Below are positions 21,976 through 34,180 of a DNA stretch of 64,000 nt, in pieces. Below the pieces are notes generated by a model. It was not told where the DNA came from. It did not search any database and was given only the letters and a program-made list of their open reading frames with translations. The stretch's first letter is position 1. Every line of letters begins with the position of its first letter. This DNA is from Saussurea involucrata. Lineage: Eukaryota > Streptophyta > Magnoliopsida > Asterales > Asteraceae. The stretch lies in assembly GCA_033807775.1 (NCBI GenBank), contig CM066320.1, positions 182,267,784 through 182,331,783 of the forward strand, given 5' to 3'. Position numbers and translations under genes: made by a program.

Positions 21976-22349
21976 TGTTAGACCCAGATTTAACAGGTAA
22001 CAACGATTCAATGAGAAACAACAAGAACAGATAATGATTTCAACTTGTCATCCCTATCATATTCAATAATCAAGATAGTTACAAAAGGTTTGAATGGAAA
22101 ACAAACTATCTATCTCTAAACAACTAAGCTCTCGATGAATATGTGAATCAATTAACCTAAAACTAAAGGTTAACATAACCTTAAATACCTAGGCCTTTAA
22201 ACAACAAGGCCCAAGCCCATTAAACAAACTAAGCCCAATTAACAATAATTAAGGCTTTTACAATAATTAACCTCTATAATTAAACTAATTACTCACTATA
22301 TAATTATTTATATATCTTTCAAATATGTAGGACATTTATTGTCCTAACA
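21976..22349 (-). repeat. 3' LTR of gag-only element 1
   Basis: Starts TGTTAGACCC on the plus strand and ends GTCCTAACA. It pairs with 27334-27705, which is the 5' LTR in the element's own orientation. Confidence 0.92.
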
Positions 22350-24202
22350 ATCTCCCCCTAAAGATATATAAATAAAAATCGGTCTTGAAACCTTCAGGTC
22401 TTGATCTTCTCTTCCTTCTTGAATCTTTGAAATGCAATGATGTTGCTTGTCTTTATGTCATTTCAGCGCTCCCCCTTTAATAAAGCTCTTGGTCTTCATA
22501 TCTTCAACTTTGTAAACGGATTCGGTGAACAATGAATTTGTCTTTGAACCGCGAGTTGACTTTGCTTTCAGCTTTAGCTTGTAGAACCAATATACTCGAT
22601 GGAGGAAATGCAGGCGAACACCACTTGATGAAGGATGAGAAGAATTTACCACTTTGAACTCTTTTCGCTTTGAGCTCTTTTCGGAACTGTTACTCCCCCT
22701 CGGCTGATACTCTCCCTCATCTTTTTCATGGGGACTTCTTTACTCCCCCTCGGCTTTTGCTAACTCCCCCTCAACTTGATAATCCGTGTCTTTTAATCTG
22801 TACCCTTTCTCCCCCTCATGATGAGTAGGAGCATCCGGAGCATCATGCATGTTCAAAGACAATAGTAACGAGTAGCAAACAATCCAGATAAAGCATTATA
22901 GTAACCAGGGTAATCAGCTAACACAGAAACACAGAAGTAACTGTTATCACAACAATTTAAAAAAATTTGTGTGGCCTATGTTCAGAGTTGGCAAGGGGGT
23001 ATCTCTGATAGGACTTCCAGTTATCACTGAAGTAAAATTTTAAAATTACTTCTCAAACTGTTCCGGCAATATCACAAAGATATGCGATGGGAATCACAAA
23101 GACTCGTGCATGTGTAAAAGAATAAATTCTATCTATTAGGCTCAAAGATTGACTTAACCTGGGACGCAAGTTAAAATCAATTGACACAGTGATAAGAATA
23201 TGAAGTTCGGAGACCGGAGCTGATGTCTTCCTATTTCAATATCTAAGACCTCCGAGTGAGGAATAGATAGATTATGTGCTAAGTCTCCGTGAATATATGA
23301 AACAAACACTTGTTGTGAGATTCTTGAGTGGCTGGGTGGGGTGACACGAGTTATCGACACTGGGTCCATGTATGTTTCAATACTCATCTCCAAAGAACGA
23401 GAATGAATAGATTGTGTGGTTACCCGGATAACTGACTCGGTTTGGTAAGGACCAATAATTCTTTTAAGTCCTGTCACAGTCTCACCGTATTCTTTTCACT
23501 CCAAACTCATCTAACAATCTAGACCCCTCACTGTTGTCTATAAAGGATGTGTTTCTTGGGTAGGTCCTTCCGGTTCTGGCTTGACCATAGAAACAATGTA
23601 AGACCTAACACTCCTTTCATGCATCGAGTATAACAGTTTAGTAAAACAGTTGAAGTACGAGTTCTAAACTGAAGTGTTTAGAAGTCACACATTTAAGACC
23701 GAGTTCTGATCTGATTTGATCAGAAGTCATTAAAATGAAGTCCGAGTTCTGATCTGAGGTGATCAGAAGTCATAACATTTAAGAAACGATTTCTGAACTG
23801 TATTATTCAGAAGTCATATTTGAAATACCAGAGTTTCAATAAACAAGATCAAGCGCAAAACAGATTGACTCAGCAAGCACAGTGTTTGCAAAAATGAGAC
23901 AATGATCAGAAAGTATAATTGTGAAGAACAAGTCACAATTATTATATCAGATAAGAATGGAATCATTTTGCAAGAAATAGCGAACTTGAAAAACAACTAG
24001 GAATTCAAACGAGTGTATTTCCATCGAAAAATCTACAAATATGTGAGACATGGAAATAACTAACTCAAGAAAAATGACACGTGGCAATCATGGAATTTAA
24101 ACATGGAGAATAACAAACACAAGTAAGTTATCCAGAATGAATTCCCACGGTCTTTGAATTTAGTTGAAGTTCACATACCTTGCATACGATAGTACTCCCC
24201 CT
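22350..24202 (-). promoter_or_regulatory. 3' non-coding region with about seven polypurine tracts
   Basis: On the minus strand AGGGGGAG-type tracts occur at about 22351-22360 (adjacent to the 3' LTR, probable primary tract), 22469, 22693, 22743, 22765, 22811 and 24194. No ORF or pol remnant is recognised in the 1.9 kb. Short AGTTCTGA...TCAGAAGTCAT repeats lie at about 23650-23815. Confidence 0.7.
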
Positions 24203-24284
24203 CAAAATTGGCTTAACCTTTGAATGCTCATCATGTGAAAAGAATCTTCTAATTTAAATGTACATGACGTTCCTGCAAAACAGA

Positions 24285-25682
24285 TTAGAGGGATTTGGGT
24301 ACCCATCTTGGGATGGATCCTTGACGGTTAGATGCCCTATTATAGTGAGGACTGGGGATACTATAAGTACCATACCAATAGTTATAATGGTCTTTCTTCA
24401 CAAAGTCATTTGTTCCACAATAAGAACAACACAACCTTTGTGTAGATAAGCTGATCAGTTTATTGACAGAGTAAACATGATCAGTTTTCATAAAAGGTTT
24501 AGCATGGAAAGCTATGTTATTCTTGGCATTCTTTACAGGGACAAATGGCTTTGGAGCAGAAGTGGTTCCTTTAACTCTCCACTCCATTTTTACTTTCTTG
24601 AAGGTTTGATTATCTTTATTATCAACACGAGAATTATAGAAAAAATTGGAAGGTCGAATCTGATCTTTTGAAAAATCCTTTGATTTGACAAAATTCTTTG
24701 AAGAACGAATTGTCGAAAATGAACTTGAAGCATAAGAAGGTTGAACACCTTTGATCTTGCTTTCTAAGGCATTTCGTTCTTCGAGAATTAAATCAAATTT
24801 CTTTTGTAAATTAGATTTGACCAATTGTTCCTTCAAAATCTCGGTTGCTAATCCAGATAATTTCTGAGTAAGTTTAGAAATCTCAGTTTGAAAGATCTTT
24901 CTCTCTTTTTGAAAATCATCTTTCAAGCATTTAGCTCTAAAGCCCTCAACTTTCCTTTTCTCGGACTCTTTGATTAGAACGTCTAATTCTTTCTCCAAAT
25001 CGGATATTTTCAAAGAAAGTTCTCCATTCTTCTTGGAGAAAGATTTGCGTTCTAATTCAAACTTCTCTCTTTCTGAAATCAAAACTTTTTCAAAATCTGA
25101 GATTTGTTTTGAAAGTTTTAAGCACATAAGCTCAAGTCTCTTCTTCTCTTCAAGAGATTTGGTTGAAAGCCCAAATTGCTTTTGATTAAGCACTTGTCTT
25201 TCTTTTTCAAAACTTTCCTTTTCCTTTTCAAGAGTCTTTTCAAGAGAAGTGAGTTTGCGTTTAAGCTCAAGGTTTTCACAGTTGAGGAGCTTACCTTTCT
25301 CTTCTTCTTCAGCCAACTTCTCAGAACTATTCCAGATGTGAGATTTCAGTTCCTTCAGCTCTTTGATGTACTTATTGCACAAATCATCTGATTGCTGGAT
25401 ATTCTTTTCATGTAGTCTTTGATGTGCTTTCTTTTCAAGTGCCTTTATCTCGTCTTGTGATGGCAATTCAGACAGCTTCCTTTTCAGCTCAGAGTTTTCA
25501 GACTCTAATGTTGTTGCCTTTTCTTCAGATTTAGCAAGCTTCTCAGAACTTTTAATTGTTTGCAATTTCAGTTCCTCCAGTTCTTTGACTTTCTCGCTGA
25601 TAAATTCATATGCTGCATTGATATTGAATTCATACATTTCTTTATCGGCTTTACAATCCCGATTGAAGCAATATCTTGACAT
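24285..25682 (-). CDS. Gag-derived protein lacking N-terminal Gag fold and zinc knuckle
   Basis: 465 residues, ATG at 25682. Nearly all of residues 25-310 is Lys/Glu/Leu heptad-like sequence, a strong coiled-coil prediction. The C-terminus has MEWRVKG, then YSVNKLISL, a CCSYCGTNDF module, and ends PRWVPKSL. The same tail closes the outer copia Gag (MRQLINLARDQICCASCGVDDF ... WVPK), so this is the C-terminal half of a Sirevirus Gag. The UBN2 fold and CCHC knuckle are missing. CAGGTAACA precedes the ATG, and TTTTGCAG follows ten bases after the stop, both splice-like. It could co-assemble with helper Gag; that role is inferred. Confidence 0.8.
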   Translation of the reverse strand: MSRYCFNRDCKADKEMYEFNINAAYEFISEKVKELEELKLQTIKSSEKLAKSEEKATTLESENSELKRKLSELPSQDEIKALEKKAHQRLHEKNIQQSDDLCNKYIKELKELKSHIWNSSEKLAEEEEKGKLLNCENLELKRKLTSLEKTLEKEKESFEKERQVLNQKQFGLSTKSLEEKKRLELMCLKLSKQISDFEKVLISEREKFELERKSFSKKNGELSLKISDLEKELDVLIKESEKRKVEGFRAKCLKDDFQKERKIFQTEISKLTQKLSGLATEILKEQLVKSNLQKKFDLILEERNALESKIKGVQPSYASSSFSTIRSSKNFVKSKDFSKDQIRPSNFFYNSRVDNKDNQTFKKVKMEWRVKGTTSAPKPFVPVKNAKNNIAFHAKPFMKTDHVYSVNKLISLSTQRLCCSYCGTNDFVKKDHYNYWYGTYSIPSPHYNRASNRQGSIPRWVPKSL

Positions 25683-26080
25683 TGTTACCTGAAAAATTAT
25701 GATCGTTAATCGGTGTTATTTTGAAGAAAAAATTGCGGAAGAAAAATCAGAAATTAAATCAGAAAAACAAATTTATAAAACAAATTCGTTTCCAAAATTT
25801 AAAAGTTGATTATTGACGGAACGAACGAAATCAAACTTCGGGAGAAACATGCGAGAAAAACAAACCAAGTTGGATCAGGTACGACTAAAATAAGTCACAA
25901 AAATAATAAGCGTCGCGAATAAAATCAAATCGTCGCAAACAGTCTCAAACGTCACAAAAAAATTGCAAGTCGATCGTTAAGAAAAAAAATTGCAACTTTT
26001 GTTGAAAACTTTTAATCACGAGACGTGCGGTAACTCGGGTACCGTCGAGAACTTACCACTCAAAACTTACCAAACACAAC

Positions 26081-26750
26081 TTACCGGACGTGAAGAGATC
26101 CGGATGGAATGAGATTCCGGATGAATGTGACTTCGGGTGGAGGTTCCGGATGGAGATTGCACTTACCGAGTGATGGAGAGTTTACCGGGTGAGAAGTGCT
26201 TTCCGGATGTGATGAGAACTTACCGGATGAAAAAGAAACTTACCGGACTAATTACTTTCCGCACAAACCAAACCTTACCGGGTGGAAAATGACTTACCGG
26301 GTGAGGAGTGTTTCCCACACAAACGAACACTTACCAAATGAGATCACCGAAAAAAATGAAATAAAAACGCAAGACAATAACTCACCAAAAAATATGCAAA
26401 AGAGACTAATTAAAAATGAATGTGAGTTGATTGAATAGCGGATGAGAAATTAAAAAATATGATATATATATATATATATATGCTATGGATTTGAAACGGT
26501 AAGCACAGCAAAAGGAGCAACGATGGTCAACCCCACTTGGAAGTTTGGTCAAATATCACGGCTATAAAGGGGTATGTGATTGAGGTTACCGGATGAATAG
26601 TAATCACCCGGGAAAGTGATGTGTCCGGGGAGTCTTGTCAGTTTCACCCGGAAAGCTCAGATGTCCGGTAACCAAAATAAAATTCACCCGGTAACTTTGA
26701 GTTATCCGGGTAACTTGATGAGAAATATGAAACTTACCCGGAAACCGCGG
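26081..26750 (-). repeat. CCGG-motif cluster in the leader of gag-only element 1
   Basis: About 18 CCGG cores in 670 bp, most in phrases such as TTACCGGATGA, TTCCGGATG, TGTCCGG and TATCCGGGTAACT, irregularly spaced at roughly 15-35 bp with a gap around 26311-26585. Neighbouring sequence is AT-rich, so the density stands out. A (TA)n tract lies in the gap at about 26461-26482. Confidence 0.82.
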
Positions 26751-27319
26751 CTAATTGAGAAATTCGGATCAGGAATCGATAGGATTGCTTGATTTCACTC
26801 CTGTAGGGTTAGATTTTGAACAAAAACACAAAACAAACACACCCAAATCGATTTTTTAAAGCAAAATATATCCTATTTTTCAATAACCACCACAAAAACT
26901 TAAGAACACCAAAAACTTCAAGATTTGATTTTTAAAATACAGAATTGATTCCTTTGAGACTTGTAATCGCAGATAAACAGCAAATAATAGCGTGTAAACA
27001 ATCGAGATCGAACAAACGAATTAATAAAGCAACGAAAGAACTTGCAAACCCGATTGAAGAACACTTCTCTTCAAGAAAAATCTGCACTGATACGAAAATA
27101 TTCTGGGTGCCTTCTGGACATCCAACGATCAATCCAACCGGTCAGAATGTGAAATAAGATGTCCCGAAGCTTCTGTCCAAAAATCGCGACGATCCGACGG
27201 TTCAATCTCCGGGAATAAGCGAAACGGCTAGCTGTGATTTTCCAGAAAATTTTCTGCGAAAATTCTTTCTTTTTCTTGCTTTCGTTCGATTTATTTCGTC
27301 TCTTCAAATCACCAATTCG

Positions 27320-27331
27320 GCTCTGATACCA
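27320..27331 (-). promoter_or_regulatory. Primer binding site of gag-only element 1
   Basis: On the minus strand TGGTATCAGAGC, two bases inside the 5' LTR. This fixes the element's orientation. Confidence 0.9.
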
Positions 27332-27333
27332 AT

Positions 27334-27705
27334 TGTTAGACCCAGATTTAACAGGTAACAACGATTCAATGAGAAACAACAAGAACAGATAATGATTTCA
27401 ACTTGTCATCCCTCTCATATTCAATAATCAAGATAGTTACAAAAGGTTTGAATGGAAAACAAACTATCTCTCTCTAAACAACTAAGCTCGATGAATATGT
27501 GAATCGATTAACCTAAAACTAAAGGTTAACATAACCTTAAATACCTAGGCCTTTAAACAACAAGGCCCAAGCCCATTAAACAAACTAAGCCCAATTAACA
27601 ATAATTAAGGCTTTTACAATAATTAACCTCCATAATTAAACTAATTACTCACTATATAATTATTTATATATCTTTCAAATATGTAGGACATTTATTGTCC
27701 TAACA
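27334..27705 (-). repeat. 5' LTR of gag-only element 1
   Basis: 372 bp, nearly identical to 21976-22349. Confidence 0.92.
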
Positions 27706-27772
27706 TACGTATTGTATGTCTAGTTGTATAAACCATTACTGATGAGTATTCTGTTGTGCTCATATCAGATCA

Positions 27773-30700
27773 ATGGTGAATACACCTCCGAGGTCTCCAA
27801 ATTCTTCTATGAATAGGAATTGGTTAGACGATACGGGAGAAAGGCAAACTGGAGTAAGCGGAATTCAGGAGACGCGACCAGATTTTCTTTCTTTAGGAGG
27901 AATGCGGAATCGGGTACATCGAGGGGGTGCCAGTACTGCCGATCAAACACCATCGGATTCAAGTATGGAAGGCCGCATAATGGATAATGTAACCAGATTG
28001 ATGAATGCATCAATGGAAAGGCAAGCTGAAATGATGAACATCAATATGGGAAGACAAGCAGAAATGTTTATGAAAATGTTAAATGATCGAAGTACGGAAC
28101 CAAGACGAACAGTAGTTGATACTAGTGTGATAAATCCAACTGGTAACCCAGGGTCGGAGACGGAAAGAAGGGTTGAAAGAAACTGCTCCTACAAAACTTT
28201 CCTGAGCTGTAAACCGCTGGAATTCAAAGGAGATGATAGTCCAGTGGCTTGCATGAACTGGATAAGAGAAATAGAACAAGCCTTTCGGGCTTGTGAGTGT
28301 TATGATGAAAAGTCTAAAGTTAGATTTGGGTCACAAATGTTACGCGGTAATGCGCTATCCTGGTGGAACGTACTGTCATCTTCTGTGACGGAGGCAGTTC
28401 TGAATGCCGTGACTTGGGAACAGTTCAAAGCAAAGATTTTGGAAGAATACTGTAACGAAACTGAAATGGACCGAATCGAGGAAGAGTTCAGGAATCTCAA
28501 GAAAGGCAACATGACAGTGAGAAAGTATACCGAATCCTTTATGGAGAAGCTGAACCTAGTGGGGCATGTGGCTCCAGCTGAGAAAGACAAAATTAAAGCT
28601 TATCTGAAGGGTTTACTGGCGGATATGATGACAAGGGTCCGAAGTTCAAAAGCTACTACTTTAAGGGAAACGATCGAGGAAGCGAAAGTGATAGAAGAGA
28701 TGTACGCCAAAGACAAAGAAGAGAAAGCACATGTAGGAGAAAAGAGAAAGTGGGAAGGTCGTTCAGAATCTTCTCAGAAAACCAGATTGTTTGGCAAGAA
28801 TATCCGTTATGACTCTCGTAGGGAACCACGTTGGTGTTCTAAATGTAGAAGCAAACATTTTGGTTTGTGTCGAGTGGGTGGAAATGAATGTTACAAGTGC
28901 GGTAAGGCGGGGCATATAGCGGTGAACTGCACAATGTCGGGGTCAGTGTGTTTTGAATGTAAGCAACCGGGCCACTTTCGGAAAGATTGTCCGAAGCTAA
29001 AGAAGGAGGGAGATCAGGGAAGGAAGTTGGTTATCCCTAAACCAACTAGACGTTCTTTCCAAATGACTGCTGAAGAAGCGAAAGGATCGAAAGATGTTGT
29101 CTCGGGTACATTCCTTATAAACTTCATTCCTGCACATGTGTTATTTGATAGTGGCGCAAACTATTCTTTTGTATCCAAGTTGTTCTACCGTAAGCTAGTT
29201 ATGCCTGTCGCTACGTTAGGAGATGCCTTAGTAGTTGAGATAGCTAATGGGGTTCGAACTTTGGTTAGCGAAAGTTTGGTCGATTGTAAGATTTTGATAG
29301 AGGGAACATAATTTCCGATTGACTTATTGTTAATGGAAATTGGGGGATTTGATATTATTGTGGGGATGGACTGGTTGAGCAATAACTGGGCAGAAATAAT
29401 GTGTGCAAAGAAGCTGATTCGAATTCCGATGACCGACAAAGACGACGTATTCATATTTGGAGAAAAGCAGAAAGGAGATATTTCGTTGATTTCAGTGGCA
29501 AAGGCGCGTAAATGTTTAGCGAAAGGATGTTGGTCCTATCTAGCTTATGTTATAGATACGAAGTTAGAAAGGAAACAAGTGAAAGATATCAAAGTGGTGC
29601 GTGAATTTCCGGATGTATTTCCGGGTGATCTTCCAGGTCTACCAGCGGAAAGACAAGTAGAGTTTTGCATCGATCTTATTCCTGGAGCAGCACCGATAGC
29701 TCGTGCACCTTACCGCCTAGCGCCAGCTGAGATGACAGAAATGATGTCTCTATTGCAAGAGCTGTTAGACAAGGGTTTTGTTAGACCGAGTTCTTCACCT
29801 TGGGGAGCTCCGGTATTGTTTGTTAAGAAGAAAGATGGCACTATGAGAATGTGCATAGATTATCGGGAGCTGAATAAGGTGACGATAAAGAATAACTATC
29901 TGCTTCCAAGGATTGATGATCTGTTTGATCAACTCCACGGTGCGGGATGCTTTTCCAAAATTGATCTAAGGTCGGGGTATCACCAAGTGCGGGTAAGAGA
30001 GGAAGACGTTCCAAAGACGGCGTTTAGAACGAGATACGGGCATTATGAATTTCTTGTGATGCCGTTTGGGTTGACTAACGCTCCAGCTATATTCATGGAT
30101 TTGATGAATAGAGTATGTCGACCGTTTTTAGATAAGTCTGTTATCGTTTTCATTGATGACATACTTGTTTATTCGAAGAATGAGAACGACCATGAACGCC
30201 ATCTTCGAGAAGTTTTAGAAGTGTTACGAAAAGATAAATTGTACGCAAAATTCTCTAAATGTGAATTTTGGTTGAAAGAAGTACAATTTCTGGGACACGT
30301 GATTACTGTAGAAGGCGTGAAAGTAGATCCAGCAAAGATAGAAGCAATGATGAATTGGGAGACTCCGAAAAGCGCGTCTGAAATAAGAAGTTTCTTGGGG
30401 TTAGTAGGTTATTACCGGAGATTTATTAAAGACTTTTCAAAGATTGCTTCTACTCTGACGATGTTGACTCGTAAGAATATGAAGTATGTTTTGACCGAAA
30501 AGCAGGAATTAGCTTTCAGAACCTTACGACAGAAGTTGTGTGAAGCTCCTATTCTTGCACTGCCAGAAGGGACTGAAGATTTGGTAGTCTATAGTGACGC
30601 ATCGAAAATGGGTTTGGGATGTGTGTTGATGCAACGAGGTAAGGTAATTGCCTATGCGTCAAGACAGTTGAAAGAACACGAAAAGAACTATCCTACCCAC

Positions 30701-32413
30701 GATTTAGAATTAGCAGTCGTTGTGTTTGCTTTAAAGCTGTGGCGTCATTATCTCTATGGAACGAAGTGTACACTCTTCACTGATCATAAAAGTTTACAGC
30801 ATGTTTTTGATCAGAAGGAGTTGAATATGAGGCAAAGGCGATGGCTTGAATTGTTGAAGGACTACGATTGTGAATTGCATTACCACCCAGGTAAAGCAAA
30901 TGTTGTAGCCGAAGCTTTGAGTAGAAAAGAGTATAATGGGTGCTTGAAAACGACAAACGCCAGAATTGATGTAATGTCAAGTCTGATTGAAAGAATAAAA
31001 GATGCTCAAGTGGAGGCTTTGTTAGAAAGCAACTTGAAAGAAGAAGTGATGAGCAAGCAACATCATCAGCTGACTGAAGATAGCCGAGTGATTAAATTGT
31101 TCCAAGGCCGTGTTTGGGTACCAAAGATAGGTGGAAATCGGGAGTTGATTCTCGAAGATGCGCATAGATCTAAGTATTTTATACATCCGGGGAGTACCAA
31201 GATGTATAGAGATTTGAAGTTGCATTATTGGTGGCCGGTTATGAAAGTGGATGTGGCACGAATAGTAGAGAAATGCGGAACCTGTTCGTTAGTAAAAGCA
31301 GAGCACCAAAGACCATACGGAAGTTTTCAATCTTTGGAAATTCCGGAGTGGAAATGGGATAAGATTACCATGGATTTTGTGACAAAGTTACCAAAGACAC
31401 AAAGAGGTAACGATACCATTTGGGTAATCGTCGATCGACTGACGAAGAGTGCTCATTTCTTAGCTATGAAAGAAGCATCACCAATAGATAAATTGGCGAA
31501 ACTATATATTGATGAAGTAGTGTCACGACACGGTATACCGGTGTCTATTGTGTCCGATCGTGACAGTCGGTTTACTTCCAGGTTTTGGCAGTTTCTTCAA
31601 GAAGAGTTGGGTACGAGGGTTAATCTAAGTACTGCTTATCACCCACAGACTGACGGCCAAAGTGAAAGAACCATACAAACTTTGGAAGACATGCTCAGGT
31701 CTTGTGTACTGGATTTTGGAGGTAACTGGGATTCTCATTTGCCATTAGTAGAATTTGCTTACAATAACAGTTACCATTCCAGTATTGGAAGAGCACCTTT
31801 CGAGGCATTGTATGGTAGGAAATGCAGAACTCCGGTGTGCTGGTTAGAAGCCGGAGAGAAACAGTTCGCTGGTCCGGAACTTGTGCAACAAACCGCGGAC
31901 GAGGTAAAGGAAATTCGGCAGCTTATGAAAGCGGCTCAAGATAGACAGAAAAGCTACGCTGATCCGAAAAGGAGACCAAAAGAATTTCAGGTTGGGGAGC
32001 GTGTATTGCTTAAAGTATCCCCATGGAAAGGTGTGATACGGTTTGGAAAGCGTGGGAAGTTGAGTCCTCGTTTTCTAGGACCATTCACTATTACCAAAAG
32101 AGTTGGTCTTCAAGCGTATCAACTGGATCTTCCACCTGAATTGGAAGGGATCCATAATACATTTCATGTGTGTTATCTTCGGAAATGCTTAGCCGAAGAA
32201 CAAGATGTGATTCCACTTACTGATGTAAGGGTGGATGAAGGTAGCCGATGTGTAGAGGAACCAGAGGCAATCCTGGAAAGGTCAGTTAAGAGATTACGAA
32301 GTGGTAAAGATTTGGTAATGTTGAAAATTCAATGGAAGCATCATCGAGGTGCTAATGTGACCTTAGAATCAGAAGAAGATATGAAATTTAGATATCCCCA
32401 TTTGTTTGCTTAG
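27773..32413 (+). pseudogene. gag-pol: Gypsy gag-pol polyprotein with one premature stop
   Basis: Single frame from the ATG at 27773, broken only by TAA at 29309-29311, where Glu is expected. Order: retrotransposon Gag domain (SWWNVLSS, WEQFKAKILEEY); CCHC knuckles CYKCGKAGHIAVNC (373-386) and CFECKQPGHFRKDC (393-406); aspartic protease (VLFDSGANYSFV); reverse transcriptase (MCIDYRELNKVT, MPFGLTNAPAIF, FIDDILVYS); RNase H (YSDASKMGLGCVL, FTDHKSL); integrase zinc-binding HHCC (HPGSTKMYRDL ... CGTC); core D-D-E (MDFVTKLP, VSDRDSRF, GQSERTIQ); and a C-terminal tail resembling the CHD-type chromodomain of Tekay chromoviruses. All catalytic motifs look intact, so the stop codon and the two insertions are the visible lesions. 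Confidence 0.93.
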
Positions 32414-32440
32414 CTTTGATTTCGAGGACGAAATCATTTC

Positions 32441-32455
32441 CAAGTTGGGGAGTAC
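32441..32455 (+). promoter_or_regulatory. Polypurine tract of the gypsy
   Basis: AAGTTGGGGAGTAC directly precedes the 3' LTR start at 32456, after the TTCGAGGACGAAAT phrase typical of plant gypsy 3' ends. Confidence 0.8.
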
Positions 32456-32792
32456 TGTAACATCTCGAATTTTCATAAATTATGAAGATGGGTTTTATTA
32501 ATTAATTGAGTATATTTAATTGATAAGTTATGATTTATTATTTGACAAAATTAATTTTAGAGTTTAACCCCGAATAAGTTACGTTGAATCGTTTTATGGA
32601 ATAATAAGTTAGGGGTAAACTTTAATTTTAATTTATAAGTATGAGGGTCAAAGTTGCCAATAGATGGAAGTTTGGGGGTGAGTAGTGAAACTCCCACCCC
32701 ACCACCGCCTTATTAGTTAGAAAAGAAGAAAAAAGAAGACTTCTTCTTCTTTTGGATATTTGTTTGGTGCAAGTGTGTGTATGTGTGAATCG

Positions 32793-32898
32793 GTGTCAAA
32801 GAGAGAGAGATAGAACCGAGAAAGATCAAGGAAGAAAAGAATAAGGAAATCAGATTATTTCATTTGGGAAGCTAGAATCAAATAAAGGTAAACATCTC
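32793..32898 (+). repeat. 106-bp target duplication, left copy
   Basis: From GTGTCAAAGAG to AAACATCTC. I read it as identical to 37475-37580, including a base (GAATAAGG) that differs from the 5' LTR (GAAGAAGG), so both copies come from this LTR. Normal LTR-element duplications are 4-6 bp. Confidence 0.9.
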
Positions 32899-34118
32899 TG
32901 TTGGTGCAAGTGTACCACATCTCTATATATTTATATATATTTATTTTGATGATTACAAACACACCGCATTATTATTTATCTAACAATTTAATCCAAGTGT
33001 GCAGTTGTTGAAGAACACGAAGATTTAATCTGAAGGGTTCAAGACGGAAGTGTTTACGTCGTCATTATTGTTTATAACTAATAATGATAAACACCCTAAA
33101 ATAATATACCACTTGGATATTTCTAAAAACCCAACAATTAATTTTAATAAGGTTTTAAGAAGATCTAGCAAGATTTGGTTGCTGTCCTGGAAGGTTCTTT
33201 TCTGACGCCGGTATACCGTGGGGAATACCCGGTATACCGCGGGTACACCAGGCCGGTATACCGCGGCTGTTCAGCCGGTATACCGCGGCAGTCCGTGTGC
33301 AATTCCTATTGGTTGAAGTTGCTTTTTCCTGACGGCGGTATACCGCGAGTCCCAGCCGGTATACCGCGGGTACATTTTCCTGTCAACTTTGCATGTAGCC
33401 GTTGGTGTGTCAGTCACTTTTACTGACGGCGGTATACCGCGTGCATTTGGCGGTATACCGCGGATGCACAATGCCGTTGGAGATGCTGATATATAAAGAA
33501 GCTGTTGGTGATGAAGATTAGAAGACCTCAAAACAGTAACAAGCAACAACAAGCAGCAACCTCTCAGCTCTCTCATCTATTTATATATATATATTTTATA
33601 AAATTTTTTTTATAAAATATCCAAGTGTGAGATATTATACAAGAGTGATTACCCATTGTGAGTTATACTCCTCTTGTAAGTATTTGAATAACGGGTGTGT
33701 GATCCTGTACATCTCAATAAGCTGAGGCTTAGAGAACCGTTTACTTTGCTCTGTATTTGGTTTGTATTCTACCGTAAAGAATACATTTATTGGATCGTGT
33801 CGGGAAGTGTCTCGGCTGCTGGTTTATCACAGTTGGTGGTAAATCAGTAAATCTCTGTGTCAGGTATCTCTATCCCTTATCTCTTTATTTATTCCGCTGT
33901 GCTTTATTATATTTATTTATATAAACTGCTTTGCATTTATATTTATTTATATAATCTCTGTGCATTTTAATTATATCTGTTTATATAATTGTTGTGTATT
34001 TACTATTTGTATACTCTGATTTATTTATACTGTTTCTGTACTGTATTTATTTATAAAAGAATTTTTGAAAGTAAAAGATTTTAAATACAACCTTACCCCC
34101 CCCCTAGGTTGTCTAACA
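32899..34118 (+). repeat. 5' LTR of gag-only element 2 (1220 bp)
   Basis: Complete, TGTTGGTGCAAG to TTGTCTAACA, ending with a C9 tract followed by TAGGTTGTCTAACA. Confidence 0.92.
33206..33465 (+). repeat. Eight GGTATACC palindromes in the LTR
   Basis: Eight copies of the perfect palindrome GGTATACC, most inside CCGGTATACCGCGG or GGCGGTATACCGCG, at irregular 15-70 bp spacing within 260 bp. Palindrome clusters are described for Sirevirus LTRs. The 3' LTR repeats them at 36582-36841. Confidence 0.9.
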
Positions 34119-34180
34119 TTTGGTATCAGAGCAGGGCTTTCAAAAATCGTCTATTTAATTTTTTAAAATCCGTTTTTGTT

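Larger units (their letters stand above)
21976..27705 (-). mobile_element. Gag-only Sirevirus-type element 1 (non-autonomous)
   Basis: LTRs of 374 and 372 bp (21976-22349, 27334-27705; TGTTAG...CTAACA) flanked by TACGT (21971-21975, 27706-27710). It sits in the gypsy leader in reverse orientation. The minus strand carries the primer site (TGGTATCAGAGC, 27331 down to 27320), a 1.6-kb leader rich in CCGG motifs, one Gag-derived ORF and then a series of purine tracts up to the 3' LTR. There is no protease, integrase, RT or RNase H, so it must depend on an autonomous relative. A few substitutions and one 2-base gap separate the LTRs. Confidence 0.92.

Noticed and set aside
33175..33576. ORF pair duplicated at 36551-36952 on both strands
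   Set aside because: They lie in the two LTRs of gag-only element 2 and reflect the GC-rich palindrome cluster, not protein selection.
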